DNA of 48,449 bases, from assembly GCA_964559535.1 (NCBI GenBank), contig CAZLIC010000026.1:1-48449 (forward strand). The letters are read 5' to 3'. This DNA comes from CAZLIC01 sp964559535 (GTDB lineage: Bacteria; Pseudomonadota; Alphaproteobacteria; Rhodobacterales; Rhodobacteraceae). Shown piece after piece: positions 39,666 to 48,449 of this stretch (positions are counted from its first letter, which is position 1; every line of letters starts with the position of its first letter). The translations under genes were made by a program, and so were the position numbers. The notes below the pieces were generated by a model that saw only the letters and a list, made by a program, of their open reading frames with translations, searched no databases and was not told the DNA's origin.

Positions 39666-42600
39666 GGGCGCGCGCGCGGGGCGGCGGGGTGTCGCCAGGT
39701 TGATCACCACGGCAGCAAGTCCGGTTGCGGACACCAGCACCACTGAACCGGCCAGAAACAGACCCAGCGCCTGAGCAACCGTGGTGGCCCCGGTCGGCGC
39801 CGCGATCCAGCCGGGCAGCGCGCCGGTGACGGCCACGCTGCCCAGGGTGGCGGCGAACAGTGCCAGGATGACCGCCGCCGCCAGCCCGACCAGCGGGCGG
39901 AACGCCACGCGGTGTCCGCGCGGTCGCAGGGTGCGGCGCAGGGCAGCGGCGGCCCGGGCCATGTCGGTCTGGATGGCCAGGATCGCCGGGACCAGCAGAA
40001 GCACCACGAAGGCGCCGAAGGCCAGGCCATAGGCCATGGTGATGACCGTGGGCTTCAGGAAGATGGCTTGCGAGCTTTTTTCAAACAGCATGGGCGCAAA
40101 ACCGATGACCGTGGTGACCGTGGTCAGGAACACGGGTTTCAGCCGGTCGACCACGCTGTCGATCACGGCGCTGCGGGCATCGCGGGTGTCCTTGTATTCA
40201 TCGTAGGTCGAGACCAGCACGATGGAATCGTTGATGACGATGCCCACCATGCCGATCAGGCCGACGATCGAGAACATCGACATCGGCGTGTCCCACACGT
40301 TGTGCCCCCAGATTGCGCCGATCAGGCCGAAGGGGATGACCGACATCACCACCAGCGGCCGCGACCAGCTGGCGAAGATCCAGCACAGGGTCAGGTAGAT
40401 GCCCAGAAGGCACAAGAGGAACCCTGTCAGCGCGCCACCGAGGAATTCGGTTTCCTGCGCCGCCAGTCCCGACAGGTCGGACGCCACGCCGAAGCGGCTT
40501 TCGATTTCGGGCAGGATGGTGGTGGCCAGCGCCTGTTGCACGGCGGCGGCGCGGTCGGGGTCATCGCCCGCGATGTCGCCCGAGACGGTGACGGTGCGCA
40601 GGCCGTTTTCGCGGCGGATCGAGGCAAATCCCGAGCGGGAGGTGACGGCCACGATGTCGGCCAGCGGCACGTACTGGCCGGGGCCGACACGCATCTGCAG
40701 GCGTTCCAGGAAATCGGCGGTCAGCTCGGTGTCGGGCAGTTCGACGCGCACGGTGGCGGTGCGCGGGCCGGCGGGGAAGGTGGCGGCCTCGATGCCGTTC
40801 AGCGACCCGCGCAGCGTGCTGCCCAGCGTGTCGATGGAAAAGCCCAGCGCCTCACCCTGCGGGGTGAGGGTGAGGACATATTCGTCCTTGTCGAAGGCCA
40901 GCGTGTCTTCCAGCCCCTGCACCTCGGGGAAGGCGGCGAGTTCGGTCTTGATCGCCTCGGCCGCGGCCTTCAGCGTGGTGGCATCGGCACCGTAGAGGTC
41001 GACCGAGACGGCGTCGCCGCCGGGGCCGAAGCGGCCGCCGCGGAAGCTCAGTTCCTCCATCAGCGGGTGGGGCTGCACCTCGTCTTGCAGGTCACTGATG
41101 AAGGCGAAGCTGGAATAGGGGCGGAAGTCGGGCTCGATAAGTTCGATGTTGATGCCGCCCAGAAGGTCGGCGTCGCGGGTGGCGGCGCTGGCCAGGCCGC
41201 GGCCCAGGCTGCCGCCCACCTCGGCCATGGCGAATTCGACCGGGTTGGTGCCGTGTTCTTCGGCCAATCGGGCGGCCACGGCCTCGGTGGCGCGCTGCAT
41301 TTCGCGCATCATCGCCATGGTATCGTCGCGGGTGGCGCCGGGCAGCATGGCGAAGTTGCCGGTGATGCTGGATTGTTCGGGGGCGTTGAAGAACTGGAAG
41401 ATCACGTCGCCGCGCAGGAAGGCCGCGATCTGCATGCACAAGAGCAGGACGAAGCCCGCCACCACGGCAAAGCGCGCGCGCACGATCAGCCGGGCGGCCG
41501 GGCGGGCCAGGTGTTCGGCCACCCAGTCGAACCCGCGGTTGGCCTGGCGTGAAGGCCAGTCGTACCATTTTTCCTTGGCCTCGGCGGCCAGGGCGTGGGC
41601 CATGTGGTTGGGCAGGATCAGGAAGCATTCGATCAGCGAGACCGTCAGGATGGCGATGACGGTGAGGGGGATGTCGCGGATCAGCTCGCCGAAGCGGCCG
41701 TCGATCACCGTCAGTCCGGCAAAGGCGATGACCATGGTGATGGTGGAGCCGAGGATGGGCAGCGCCATGCGGCGGGCGGCGGTTTCGGCGGCGACGACGG
41801 GGTGTTCGCCCAGCACGCGCACACGGAACACGGCGTGTTCGCTGACCACGATGGAATCGTCCACCAGCACGCCCAGGATCAACAGCATGCCGAACATCGA
41901 GATCATGTTCAGCGACAGGCCCATGCCGTACATGCCGATCAGCCCGGCCAGCGAGGCAATGGGAATGCCGCAGGCCACCCAGAACGCGGTTTTCGCGTTC
42001 AGGAACAGGAACAGCATCACCAGCACACCGGCCAGGCCGACGATGGCATCGTCGATCAGCAGCGTGAGGCGGCCCGAGATGAGTTCGGCGCGGGCGCGGA
42101 TCAGGTCGATGGTGACGCCGGGAGGCAGCGAGGGCTGCATTTCGTCGACCACGCGCTGCACGCTGCGCTGCAGGTCGATGGCATCGCCGGTTTCGTTGCG
42201 GTCCACGCGCAGGGTGACGGCGGGGTTTTCGCCGACGTACGCGGCGCGGCCGCGGTCGGGCGGTTCGGACCGCACGGTGGCCACGTCGCCCACGCGCAGG
42301 CTGGTGCCGTCCTGCGCAGCGCGCAAGGGGATGGCGGCAATGGCCTCGGGCGCACGCGCTTCGGCGCCCGTGCGCACGCGCGCGGCACCCGACGACACGT
42401 CGCCCGCGGGCGCGCTGTCGGTGGCGGCACGGACGGCGGCGGCAATGTCTTGCAGCGTCACGTCGTGGCGCATCAAGGACGTCGGGGCGACCTCTATCAC
42501 GATGCGGGGGTCCGCGATGCCGCGGATGGTGGTGCGGGTGACGCCCGCATCGAACAGGCGCAACACCAGTTCGTCGGCAAAGCGACCCAGCTGGTCAATG

Positions 42601-43067
42601 CCCACCGGGCCGGTGATGACCACGTCGGTCACCTGATCGCGCCAGGCGCCGCGGCTGACCTGCGGCGCGTCGGCATCTTCGGGCAGGGTGTCGATCAGGT
42701 CGATGGCGGACTGGATGTCATCGACGGCGCGGTCCAGGTCGTGGCCGGGTTCGAATTCCACCTCGATGGACGCGCGGCCCTCGACTGCGCGGGAGGACAC
42801 GTTGGTGACGCCGTCAACCGCCAGCACCACGGGTTCCAGCACCGACACAATGGCACGGTCCACATCCTCGGCCCCGGCGCCGTCCCACGACACCGACAGG
42901 TCCACCTCGGAGACCACGACGTCGGGGAAGAACTGCGCGCGCATCTGCGTGGCAGCCAAGAGCCCGCCCGCCAGCATGAGCAGCATCACCAGATTGGCCA
43001 GCGTGCGGTGGCGGGTGAAGTACGAGATCAGGCCGCCGGGGCCGGGGGGTGGGGGCGCATCGTGCAT
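39654..43067 (-). CDS. RND family efflux transporter, inner-membrane pump
   Basis: A 1137-residue resistance-nodulation-division pump of the AcrB/HAE-1 superfamily, slightly longer than AcrB. Twelve membrane helices in two repeats are visible. The first block has AGVLVMLFLFLNAKTAFWVACGIP-type helices and MISMFGMLLILGVLVDDSIV with the proton-relay aspartates; the second has MFSIVGLIGMVGIVINDSIVL. Large periplasmic loops lie between helices 1-2 and 7-8. The C-terminal hydrophobic region is extended by an extra pair of helices. It pairs with the adaptor encoded one base upstream. No outer-membrane channel or regulator is adjacent. The substrate is unknown. Confidence 0.93.
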   Translation of the reverse strand: MHDAPPPPGPGGLISYFTRHRTLANLVMLLMLAGGLLAATQMRAQFFPDVVVSEVDLSVSWDGAGAEDVDRAIVSVLEPVVLAVDGVTNVSSRAVEGRASIEVEFEPGHDLDRAVDDIQSAIDLIDTLPEDADAPQVSRGAWRDQVTDVVITGPVGIDQLGRFADELVLRLFDAGVTRTTIRGIADPRIVIEVAPTSLMRHDVTLQDIAAAVRAATDSAPAGDVSSGAARVRTGAEARAPEAIAAIPLRAAQDGTSLRVGDVATVRSEPPDRGRAAYVGENPAVTLRVDRNETGDAIDLQRSVQRVVDEMQPSLPPGVTIDLIRARAELISGRLTLLIDDAIVGLAGVLVMLFLFLNAKTAFWVACGIPIASLAGLIGMYGMGLSLNMISMFGMLLILGVLVDDSIVVSEHAVFRVRVLGEHPVVAAETAARRMALPILGSTITMVIAFAGLTVIDGRFGELIRDIPLTVIAILTVSLIECFLILPNHMAHALAAEAKEKWYDWPSRQANRGFDWVAEHLARPAARLIVRARFAVVAGFVLLLCMQIAAFLRGDVIFQFFNAPEQSSITGNFAMLPGATRDDTMAMMREMQRATEAVAARLAEEHGTNPVEFAMAEVGGSLGRGLASAATRDADLLGGINIELIEPDFRPYSSFAFISDLQDEVQPHPLMEELSFRGGRFGPGGDAVSVDLYGADATTLKAAAEAIKTELAAFPEVQGLEDTLAFDKDEYVLTLTPQGEALGFSIDTLGSTLRGSLNGIEAATFPAGPRTATVRVELPDTELTADFLERLQMRVGPGQYVPLADIVAVTSRSGFASIRRENGLRTVTVSGDIAGDDPDRAAAVQQALATTILPEIESRFGVASDLSGLAAQETEFLGGALTGFLLCLLGIYLTLCWIFASWSRPLVVMSVIPFGLIGAIWGHNVWDTPMSMFSIVGLIGMVGIVINDSIVLVSTYDEYKDTRDARSAVIDSVVDRLKPVFLTTVTTVIGFAPMLFEKSSQAIFLKPTVITMAYGLAFGAFVVLLLVPAILAIQTDMARAAAALRRTLRPRGHRVAFRPLVGLAAAVILALFAATLGSVAVTGALPGWIAAPTGATTVAQALGLFLAGSVVLVSATGLAAVVINLATPRRPARAPQIP

Positions 43068-43068
43068 G

Positions 43069-44532
43069 TCAGCCGCCCCCGCGGGTTTCCAGCCGTTCGA
43101 TCACACGGGCGGGCACCCGGTCTTGCGACAGTTGCGCCAGCACGCGCGCCTTGGCTTCGGCCGGCATGCGGGTGTTGCCTTCGACCAGCGCAATCAGTTC
43201 GGCGCGGCGTTCGGGGGTGAGTTCGATGAGGTCGGGCCGGGTGGCGGCGGCGCTGTCGCCCGGCGTGTCGCGCACCGGTTTCACCTTGATGCCCGCGCCA
43301 AGAAGGGGCGAGCGTTCCTGCACGATGTCGCGCCCGGCAAGGCCCGCTGCCGACAGGATCACCCGGTCGCCTTCGCGGCGCAGCAGGGTGGCGGGGATCA
43401 GGTCCAGCCGGTCATCCTGTCCCAGCGCCAGCACGGTGCCATCGGCGCCTAGCACCGAGGCGGGCAGCACCACGGCATCGGGCAGCGGCGGTTCGGCGAT
43501 GGACAGGGTGACGAAATCGCCGGGGCGGAAACCCGCGGGCGTGTCGAGGGCCGCAAACACCTGCCGCCCGGTCTGCCCCTCGCCCACCGCCGCGGCAGCA
43601 CGGGTCAGGCGGCCGGTGGCGGCGATGACGGCACCGCCCACGTCCAGCGACACGGTGACGGCCAGCGGCTGCACCTGACCGTCGGTTCCCACAAGGCGGG
43701 CGTATTGCGCCGTGGACACACGCGCCGACACTTCCAGCGCCGCGGGATCAATCAGGTCGGCCAGCCGTTCGTTGGCCGACAGGATGCCGCCGGGCACCAC
43801 CGTGACGCCATTCAGCACGCCGCCAAAGGCTGCGTGCAGCACGGTGTCGGCCAGGGCGCGTTCGGCCTCGTCCAGTGCGATGCGGGCACGGTCCAGCGTG
43901 GTGGCCGACAGGTCGCGCGCCGATTCGGCCTGCGCCAGCGCCTGGCGGCGCGACACCACCGACTGCACCGCCGACGACAGCGCCAGCGCCGCATCCTCGA
44001 CCGCGGCATCGCTGCCGGCACCGCGGCTGCGGATGTCCTGCGCGCGGGTCAGCGACTGGCGCCGCAGGTCGGCCTGCGCTTCGGCGGCGGCAAGGTCCTG
44101 CTGCGCCAGATCAACCGAGCGGGCGGTGTCGCGCACGCCCGCCTCTGCCTCGGCCAGACCGGCGCGGGCGATGGCCACGGCGGCGCGGGCATCGGCATCG
44201 TCCAGCCGCAACAGCACGTCACCCGCCTGCACCGTGCCGCCATCGACAAAGGCAGGCGACAGGTCGGCCAGACGGCCGCCGGCGGGGGCGCGCAGTTCCA
44301 GCGTGCGCAGCGCGCGGATCTGGCCGTAAACCGTCATCACCGGCTTGGCGGTGGTGGCGCGGGCAGGCACGACGTTGGCGGTGAACACGCGTTCGCGGGC
44401 AGGGGCGCCGGTTTCTTCCTCTTCCGGGTCGGGCAGCATGGCCTGGCGCAGGGTGTCGGCGGCAAGCCCCAGCAGGCCCAGCGTCAGCGCCAGGATGAGC
44501 AGGCCGAACAGCGAGCGTCCGAAGAAGCGCAT
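43069..44532 (-). CDS. RND efflux periplasmic adaptor (membrane fusion protein)
   Basis: A 487-residue HlyD/AcrA-type adaptor. An N-terminal anchor (about 8-27) is followed by a lipoyl-like half (LRAPAGGRLADLSPAFVDGG), a long alanine-rich coiled-coil hairpin (about 120-240), the returning lipoyl half (GGVLNGVTVVPGG) and a beta-barrel plus membrane-proximal domain. The C-terminal 45 residues are an unusual helical addition (ELTPERRAELIALVEGNTR), which may dock on a partner. The start at 44532 (MRFFGRSLFG) is chosen for the anchor; the open frame upstream is arginine/proline-rich. The stop lies one base before the pump start. Confidence 0.9.
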   Translation of the reverse strand: MRFFGRSLFGLLILALTLGLLGLAADTLRQAMLPDPEEEETGAPARERVFTANVVPARATTAKPVMTVYGQIRALRTLELRAPAGGRLADLSPAFVDGGTVQAGDVLLRLDDADARAAVAIARAGLAEAEAGVRDTARSVDLAQQDLAAAEAQADLRRQSLTRAQDIRSRGAGSDAAVEDAALALSSAVQSVVSRRQALAQAESARDLSATTLDRARIALDEAERALADTVLHAAFGGVLNGVTVVPGGILSANERLADLIDPAALEVSARVSTAQYARLVGTDGQVQPLAVTVSLDVGGAVIAATGRLTRAAAAVGEGQTGRQVFAALDTPAGFRPGDFVTLSIAEPPLPDAVVLPASVLGADGTVLALGQDDRLDLIPATLLRREGDRVILSAAGLAGRDIVQERSPLLGAGIKVKPVRDTPGDSAAATRPDLIELTPERRAELIALVEGNTRMPAEAKARVLAQLSQDRVPARVIERLETRGGG

Positions 44533-44572
44533 GTCACCCCGTAGCCGCGAACCAAGGCCCTTATACGGCAAC

Positions 44573-44591
44573 GGGATGCGCGGCGCATCCC
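44573..44591. promoter_or_regulatory. GC-rich inverted repeat upstream of the RND operon
   Basis: GGGATGCG (44573-44580) and CGCATCCC (44584-44591) around CGG, about 40 bases before the adaptor start, between that gene and the stop of the metallopeptidase gene. It could be an operator or the terminator of the metallopeptidase gene; without a T-run I cannot decide. Confidence 0.35.
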
Positions 44592-44697
44592 CTGCCCATG
44601 GTCGGAACGCCGTCAGACCTAGGTTCCGTCGGACGATGGGGAAGGAATCTGGCGGGAGTGACGGCAAGTTGATCGGGTTCAGGTGATCGGGCGGGTG

Positions 44698-45114
44698 TCA
44701 TTCCCACCAGCGGTCCACGCTGGCGATGTCGTCATCGGACCAGCCGAAGTGGTGGGCCAGTTCGTGCACCACCACATGCCCCACCAGATCGCGCAGGGTG
44801 ACGTTGCCGCGGTCGGCCCATTCGTCAAGCAGCGGGCGGCGGAACAGCCAGATGGCATCGGGGCGGGTGGGCTGGTCGGTGACCGACTTCTCGGTCAGCG
44901 GCGTGCCGTCATAAAGGCCGGTCAGCTCGAACGGATCGTCGATGCCGAGGTCATCCAGCATGTCGTCGGTGGGCATTTCTTCCACGCGCAGCACCACGGC
45001 GGCGGCGGCGGTGCGCCAGGGGTCGGGCAGGGCGGCGATGGCGGCGCGCGCCAGCCGGTCGATCAGCGCGGCATCGGGGGCGGGGTGGTCGGCATGGGTG
45101 TCGGCGGGGTCCAT
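44698..45114 (-). CDS. zincin-like metallopeptidase family protein
   Basis: A 138-residue protein of the short zincin-like metallopeptidase family (PF06262 type). The helix VVHELAHHFGWSDDDI near the C-terminus contains HELAH, a minimal HExxH zinc site, and the N-terminal half has the usual LPDPWRTAAAAVVLRVEE. Activity has hardly been shown for this family. The ATG at 45114 fits the family length. No clear ribosome site precedes it, and an upstream GTG near 45162 would overlap the divergent DUF167 start region. Confidence 0.85.
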   Translation of the reverse strand: MDPADTHADHPAPDAALIDRLARAAIAALPDPWRTAAAAVVLRVEEMPTDDMLDDLGIDDPFELTGLYDGTPLTEKSVTDQPTRPDAIWLFRRPLLDEWADRGNVTLRDLVGHVVVHELAHHFGWSDDDIASVDRWWE

Positions 45115-45165
45115 GCCCGTGAGGTAAAGGTTGCGGGGCGCGGCGGGAAGGGCGATCACGCAGGG

Positions 45166-45420
45166 ATGACCCTGCCCGACCTTTCTGCCCGCGCCTTGCC
45201 CGGCGCCACCTTTGCCCTGCGGGTGCAGCCGCGGGCGCGTCGCGAAGGGCTGGAGGTGGAGGGCGAGCGGCTGCTGGTGCGGGTGAACGCGCCGCCGGTG
45301 GACGGGAGGGCGAACGAGGCGGTGCGGCGGATGCTGGCGGCGGCGCTGGGCGTGGCGCCTTCGCGGCTGGTGCTGCTGCGGGGCGAGACGGGGCGCGACA
45401 AGCTGTTCCGGCTTGACTGA
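45166..45420 (+). CDS. DUF167 (YggU) family protein
   Basis: An 84-residue protein with the diagnostic DUF167 pattern: ALRVQPRARREGLE, then LLVRVNAPPVDGRANEAVRRMLA and LVLLRGETGRDKLFRLD. The family is widespread and structurally known, but its function is not. The ATG at 45166 follows CAGGG; the gene is divergent from the zincin gene with about 50 bases between starts and is followed after 26 bases by the DUF1801 gene. Confidence 0.92.
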   Translation: MTLPDLSARALPGATFALRVQPRARREGLEVEGERLLVRVNAPPVDGRANEAVRRMLAAALGVAPSRLVLLRGETGRDKLFRLD

Positions 45421-45446
45421 CCGCAGGCCTGTGGCAGGCTGGCGGC

Positions 45447-45878
45447 ATGGCGAAAGAGGCGAAAACGAAACCGCAGGAGACGGACATCGGGGCGTTCCTT
45501 GATGCGGTCGAGCCTGCGCCACGGCAGGACGAGGCGCGGCGGCTGCATGCGCTGTTTGCCGAGGTCACCGGGTTTCCGGCCCGCATCTGGGGCGGGTCGA
45601 TGGTGGGGTACGGGCGCTATGCCTACCGCTATGACAGCGGGCATTCGGGGGAATCGATGGCCACCGGATTTGCCCCGCGCAAGGCGGAGCTGGTGGTGTA
45701 CATCCTGCCGGGCTACGCTGATTTCGGGTTGATTCTTGCTGACCTTGGCCCGCACCGGCTGGGCAAGTCCTGCCTGTATCTGAAACGGCTGGACCGCGTC
45801 GACATGGCCGTGCTGGGCCGCCTGATCCGCGCCGGGCTGGATGACCTGGGCACGCGCTGGGCGGTTCATCCGTCCTGA
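45447..45878 (+). CDS. DUF1801 domain-containing protein
   Basis: A 143-residue protein with a DUF1801 (YdhG-like) domain: an N-terminal helix with DIGAFLDAVEPAPRQDEARRLHALF, a tryptophan-containing PARIWGGSMVGYGRYAYRY segment, and LVVYILPGYADFG followed by a GKSCLYLKRLDRVD segment, both typical. The fold is related to CyaY/YjbR-like proteins and no enzymatic role is established. It follows DUF167 on the same strand, and the two may be co-transcribed. The next gene is convergent. Confidence 0.9.
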   Translation: MAKEAKTKPQETDIGAFLDAVEPAPRQDEARRLHALFAEVTGFPARIWGGSMVGYGRYAYRYDSGHSGESMATGFAPRKAELVVYILPGYADFGLILADLGPHRLGKSCLYLKRLDRVDMAVLGRLIRAGLDDLGTRWAVHPS

Positions 45879-45918
45879 GCGGCCGCGGTCAGGGGGCCGG
45901 GCGTCAAGGGGCCGGGCG

Positions 45919-46881
45919 TCAGGGGGCCGGGCGCAGGAGTGCGGCCACCGCTGCCGCGACGCGGGCCCGGTGGCCCGACAGCAGGTGGCCGCCGTCGGGC
46001 AGGGCCAGGAACCGGGCGCCGGGCAGGTGTCCGGCCAGGTACTGGCCGATGGGAAACGGGTTGATCCCGTCGTCGCGGGCATGGACGACCAGGGTGGGCG
46101 CCACGATCCGGTCAAGGGCGTAGCGCGCGGCGGGGTCGATGGCCGCACCTTCGTTGCCAAGACCTGCCAGCCGGTCGGTGACAGGCAGGAAGGCTGCGAC
46201 CAGGGCCTGCACCTCGGCAGCCTCGTCTGCCGACAGGCGGGCGCGCAGGGCGGGCGTCACGTCGAAGGCAGGGTCCAGCGCCCCGGGCGCCACCCGGGCC
46301 AAGGCCCAGACCGGGAGACCGGTGGCAAACAGCGCCCGGTAGGCCCAGGCAGGCATCGGCAGGTCCTGCGCCGCGGCGGTCAGCGGGGTGAAGGGGGCCG
46401 ACGACAAGAGCGCCAGCGCCGTGACCCGGTCGGGGTGGTTGGCGGCCAGTTGCAGCGCGGGCGGCACGCCGCCCGACATGGCCAGCACGGCGGCACGCTG
46501 GACGCCCAGCGCATCCAGCACCTCGACCAGCGCCTCGGCCTGCGCCTGCACCGAGGCATCGGCGGGCAGGGCCGACCGCAGGTAGCCGAACCGCGACACC
46601 GCGATCCAGCGGTGCCCCTTCCGGCTCTGCCCGTCGCCGCCGAACATCTGCGCCAGCAGAAGCGCCTGGTCGTACCCACCCCCTGCGCCGTGCAACACCA
46701 GCACGGGCGGGCCTTCGCCGCGAACCGCCACCTCGACGGGGCCATGGCGGGTGCCCACCAGCCTGCTTTCGGACGCAAGCACGCCACGCAGCCGGGTCAT
46801 GTCGCGCAGGTGCAGCGCCATTACTCCCGCGGCCGCCAGCGCCGCCGCCACCGCCATGGCAAGACCCCACCGTATTGCCAT
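45919..46881 (-). CDS. alpha/beta hydrolase, membrane-anchored
   Basis: A 320-residue alpha/beta-hydrolase fold protein. An N-terminal hydrophobic segment (about 6-24) suggests a signal anchor. The oxyanion loop VLVLHGAGGGYDQ, the nucleophile elbow AMSGG with serine (written A-M-S-G-G, not G-x-S-x-G), the acid in VVHARDDGIN and the catalytic histidine in DGGHLLSGH complete the triad. The substrate is unknown; the sequence resembles small esterase/lyase-like members. The start at 46881 is chosen for the anchor and a GGGGGCAAGG upstream; a start at 46947 would add 22 arginine-rich residues. Confidence 0.83.
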   Translation of the reverse strand: MAIRWGLAMAVAAALAAAGVMALHLRDMTRLRGVLASESRLVGTRHGPVEVAVRGEGPPVLVLHGAGGGYDQALLLAQMFGGDGQSRKGHRWIAVSRFGYLRSALPADASVQAQAEALVEVLDALGVQRAAVLAMSGGVPPALQLAANHPDRVTALALLSSAPFTPLTAAAQDLPMPAWAYRALFATGLPVWALARVAPGALDPAFDVTPALRARLSADEAAEVQALVAAFLPVTDRLAGLGNEGAAIDPAARYALDRIVAPTLVVHARDDGINPFPIGQYLAGHLPGARFLALPDGGHLLSGHRARVAAAVAALLRPAP

Positions 46882-47020
46882 CGCCTTGCCCCCGTGAACC
46901 GGCCTGCCTGAAAGGATGCGGCGGGGGCCGCCCCGGCGCACTGACACGGATCAAGACGGCCCGCCAACTGGACAGCCTGCCTGCCTTGTGACAGGGAAAC
47001 CCGCATCAAGGAGCGCCCCC

Positions 47021-48328
47021 ATGACCACCGTCACCCGCTTTGCCCCTTCGCCCACCGGCTATATCCACATCGGCAACCTTCGCCCTGCCCTGATGAACTG
47101 GGCCATCGCCCGCAAGACGGGCGGCAGCTTCATCCTGCGGCTGGACGACACCGACCAGGAGCGGTCGAAGCAGGAATATGCCGACGGGATCATGCAGGAT
47201 CTGGAATGGCTGGGCCTGACCTGGGACCGGGTGGAGAAGCAGTCGCTGCGCTTTGGCCGGTACCACGAGGCCGCCGACCAGCTGCGTGCGGCGGGGCGGT
47301 TCTACGAGGTGTTCGAGACGCCTGCCGAGCTGGACCTGAAGCGCAAGAAGCAGCTGAACATGGGCCGCCCGCCGGTGTATGACCGCGCCGCGCTGAAGCT
47401 GGGCGAGGCCGACAGGGCGGCTTTGCGGGCCGAGGGGCGGGCGGGGTACTGGCGGTTCCTGCTGGATCAGGAGCGCATCGAGTGGGACGACGGCATCATC
47501 GGCCGCGTGTCCATCGACGCGGCTTCGGTCAGCGACCCGGTGCTGATCCGGGCCGACGGGCAGATCCTGTACACCTTTGCCAGCTCGGTGGACGACATCG
47601 ACATGGGCGTGACGCACATCGTGCGCGGCGCCGACCATGTGACGAACACCGCCACGCAGATCCAGATCATGCATGCGCTGGGCGGGGTGCCGCCGACCTT
47701 TGCCCACCATTCGCTGCTGACCGGGGCGAAGGGCGAGGAGCTGTCGAAACGGCTGGGCACGCTGAGCCTGCGCGACCTGCGCGCGGCCGGGGTCGAGCCG
47801 CTGGCGCTGTTGTCGCTGATGGCACGGCTGGGGTCTTCGCAGCCGGTGGAACTGGCCGCCAGCCATGCCGACATCATTGCGGGCTTCGACGTGGGCACCT
47901 TCGGCACGGCGCCGACCAAGTTCGATGCCGAGGATCTGTGGCCGCTGACCCGCGGCGTGTTGCGCGCGACGCCCTATGCAGCTGTGGCGGAGCGGCTGCC
48001 CGCGGGCGTGGGCGAGCCGTTCTGGCTGGCGGTGCGCGATTCGGTGGCGAAGGTCGCCGAGGTGGCCGACTGGTGGCAGGTGGCGCAGGCGCCCGCGCCG
48101 GTGATCAAGCCGGGCGATGAGGATTTCGTGCGGCAGGCGGTGGCGATGCTGCCGCCGCAGCCCTGGGGCGCCACGGCCTGGGCCGACTGGACCACGGCGG
48201 TGAAAGAGGCCACCGGCCGCAAGGGCCGCGCGCTGTTCCGGCCGCTGCGGCTGGCGATGACCGGGCGCGAGACGGGGCCCGAGATGGCGGCGCTGATGCC
48301 GTTTCTGCCGGTGCCGCGGCTGGGCTGA
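47021..48328 (+). CDS. gltX: glutamyl-tRNA synthetase
   Basis: A 435-residue class I glutamyl-tRNA synthetase. The N-terminus MTTVTRFAPSPTGYIHIGNL carries the HIGH motif as HIGN (16-19), and the KMSKS loop is written ELSKR (residues 240-244), both common in alphaproteobacterial GltX. The catalytic core and a shorter anticodon-binding region (about 300-435) are complete, ending near the right edge of the window. AAGGAG lies before the ATG at 47021. Alphaproteobacteria often have two GltX copies, one of which may charge tRNA-Gln; which one this is cannot be decided here. Confidence 0.94.
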   Translation: MTTVTRFAPSPTGYIHIGNLRPALMNWAIARKTGGSFILRLDDTDQERSKQEYADGIMQDLEWLGLTWDRVEKQSLRFGRYHEAADQLRAAGRFYEVFETPAELDLKRKKQLNMGRPPVYDRAALKLGEADRAALRAEGRAGYWRFLLDQERIEWDDGIIGRVSIDAASVSDPVLIRADGQILYTFASSVDDIDMGVTHIVRGADHVTNTATQIQIMHALGGVPPTFAHHSLLTGAKGEELSKRLGTLSLRDLRAAGVEPLALLSLMARLGSSQPVELAASHADIIAGFDVGTFGTAPTKFDAEDLWPLTRGVLRATPYAAVAERLPAGVGEPFWLAVRDSVAKVAEVADWWQVAQAPAPVIKPGDEDFVRQAVAMLPPQPWGATAWADWTTAVKEATGRKGRALFRPLRLAMTGRETGPEMAALMPFLPVPRLG

Positions 48329-48449
48329 GGCTGTCGCGCGGTGCGGGCGCCTTGTCCCTGGCGGCGCCCCCTCACCCCCATCCCCTCCCCCCAAATGGCA
48401 GGGGAATCGCATATGGGTTTTTTGGGGGTTGCGGTGGTGGGGGGATGGG

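Noticed and set aside
39912..43220. Two very long plus-strand frames opposite the RND pump
   Set aside because: Low-complexity glycine/histidine/aspartate sequences without domains; the pump on the minus strand is complete.
47006..48412. Open frame of 468 codons opposite gltX
   Set aside because: Antisense to GltX and without motifs.
48380..48440. C-rich and T-run stretch after gltX as a terminator
   Set aside because: No clear stem of useful length before the T-run; the window ends here.
1..48449. CRISPR arrays, tRNA or rRNA genes, prophage structural genes
   Set aside because: None seen on either strand: no spaced direct repeats of array length, no cloverleaf-like conserved TTCGA/TTCAA arms with proper stems, no phage structural proteins.

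Overview
The window is chromosomal DNA of a high-GC alphaproteobacterium, most likely a member of the Rhodobacteraceae (Rhodobacter/Gemmobacter/Tabrizicola-like). This is inferred from gene content: a membrane-anchored cytochrome c divergent from pheA, an MbfA-type iron exporter with an Irr-box-like site, a Hint-domain secreted protein, a yejABEF transporter, and YqgE, DUF167 and gltX housekeeping genes. No rRNA, tRNA or CRISPR array was recognised.

Layout. 1-8 kb: polA, a run of small overlapping genes (secreted protein, MmcQ/YjbR, YdeI), pheT on the other strand, and a GT-D-type glycosyltransferase coupled to a short membrane ORF. 8.0-8.45 kb: a gap holding a decayed IS5-type transposase fragment. 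8.45-18 kb: a divergent carbohydrate locus. One arm is an RbsCBA-type ABC transporter plus an SDR dehydrogenase. The other arm is a transketolase split into two genes, a glycerol-kinase-like FGGY kinase, a SorC-type regulator and a second SDR. Three related 16-bp operator-like sites mark both promoters and the regulator gene. 18-30 kb: a choice-of-anchor/Hint protein, a yejABEF peptide-transport operon ending in an overlapping glycosyltransferase gene, cytochrome c, pheA and a hydroxyproline-dehydratase-like enolase-superfamily gene. 30-35 kb: a 2,4-dienoyl-CoA-reductase-like protein, three tandem perfect palindromes, a nitroreductase, mbfA with an ICE-like box, and a TetR gene preceded by a tiny secreted peptide and three tandem 16-bp operators.

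34.9-37.2 kb: an AT-richer island (28 of 60 bases are G or C in 35221-35280, against 42 of 60 in 34681-34740). It carries a macrodomain gene of the DarG type followed, with a 10-nt overlap, by a DarT-like ADP-ribosyltransferase gene. This looks like a horizontally acquired toxin-antitoxin/defence module. The gene order (antitoxin first) and an extra C-terminal domain on the toxin make it the most interesting defence-type object here. 37.2-48.4 kb returns to core-like DNA: an orphan ParB-like protein, YqgE, a secreted DsbD-N-like protein, an RND pump with its adaptor, a zincin-like protein, DUF167, DUF1801, an alpha/beta hydrolase and glutamyl-tRNA synthetase.

How the parts work together. The sugar locus can be read as a pathway: uptake by the ABC transporter, oxidation of a polyol by one or both SDRs to a ketose, phosphorylation by the kinase, then two-carbon transfer by the split transketolase, all under a SorC regulator. 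The substrate cannot be read from sequence. All functional calls rest on reading the translated sequence and recalled family motifs; no database search was run.
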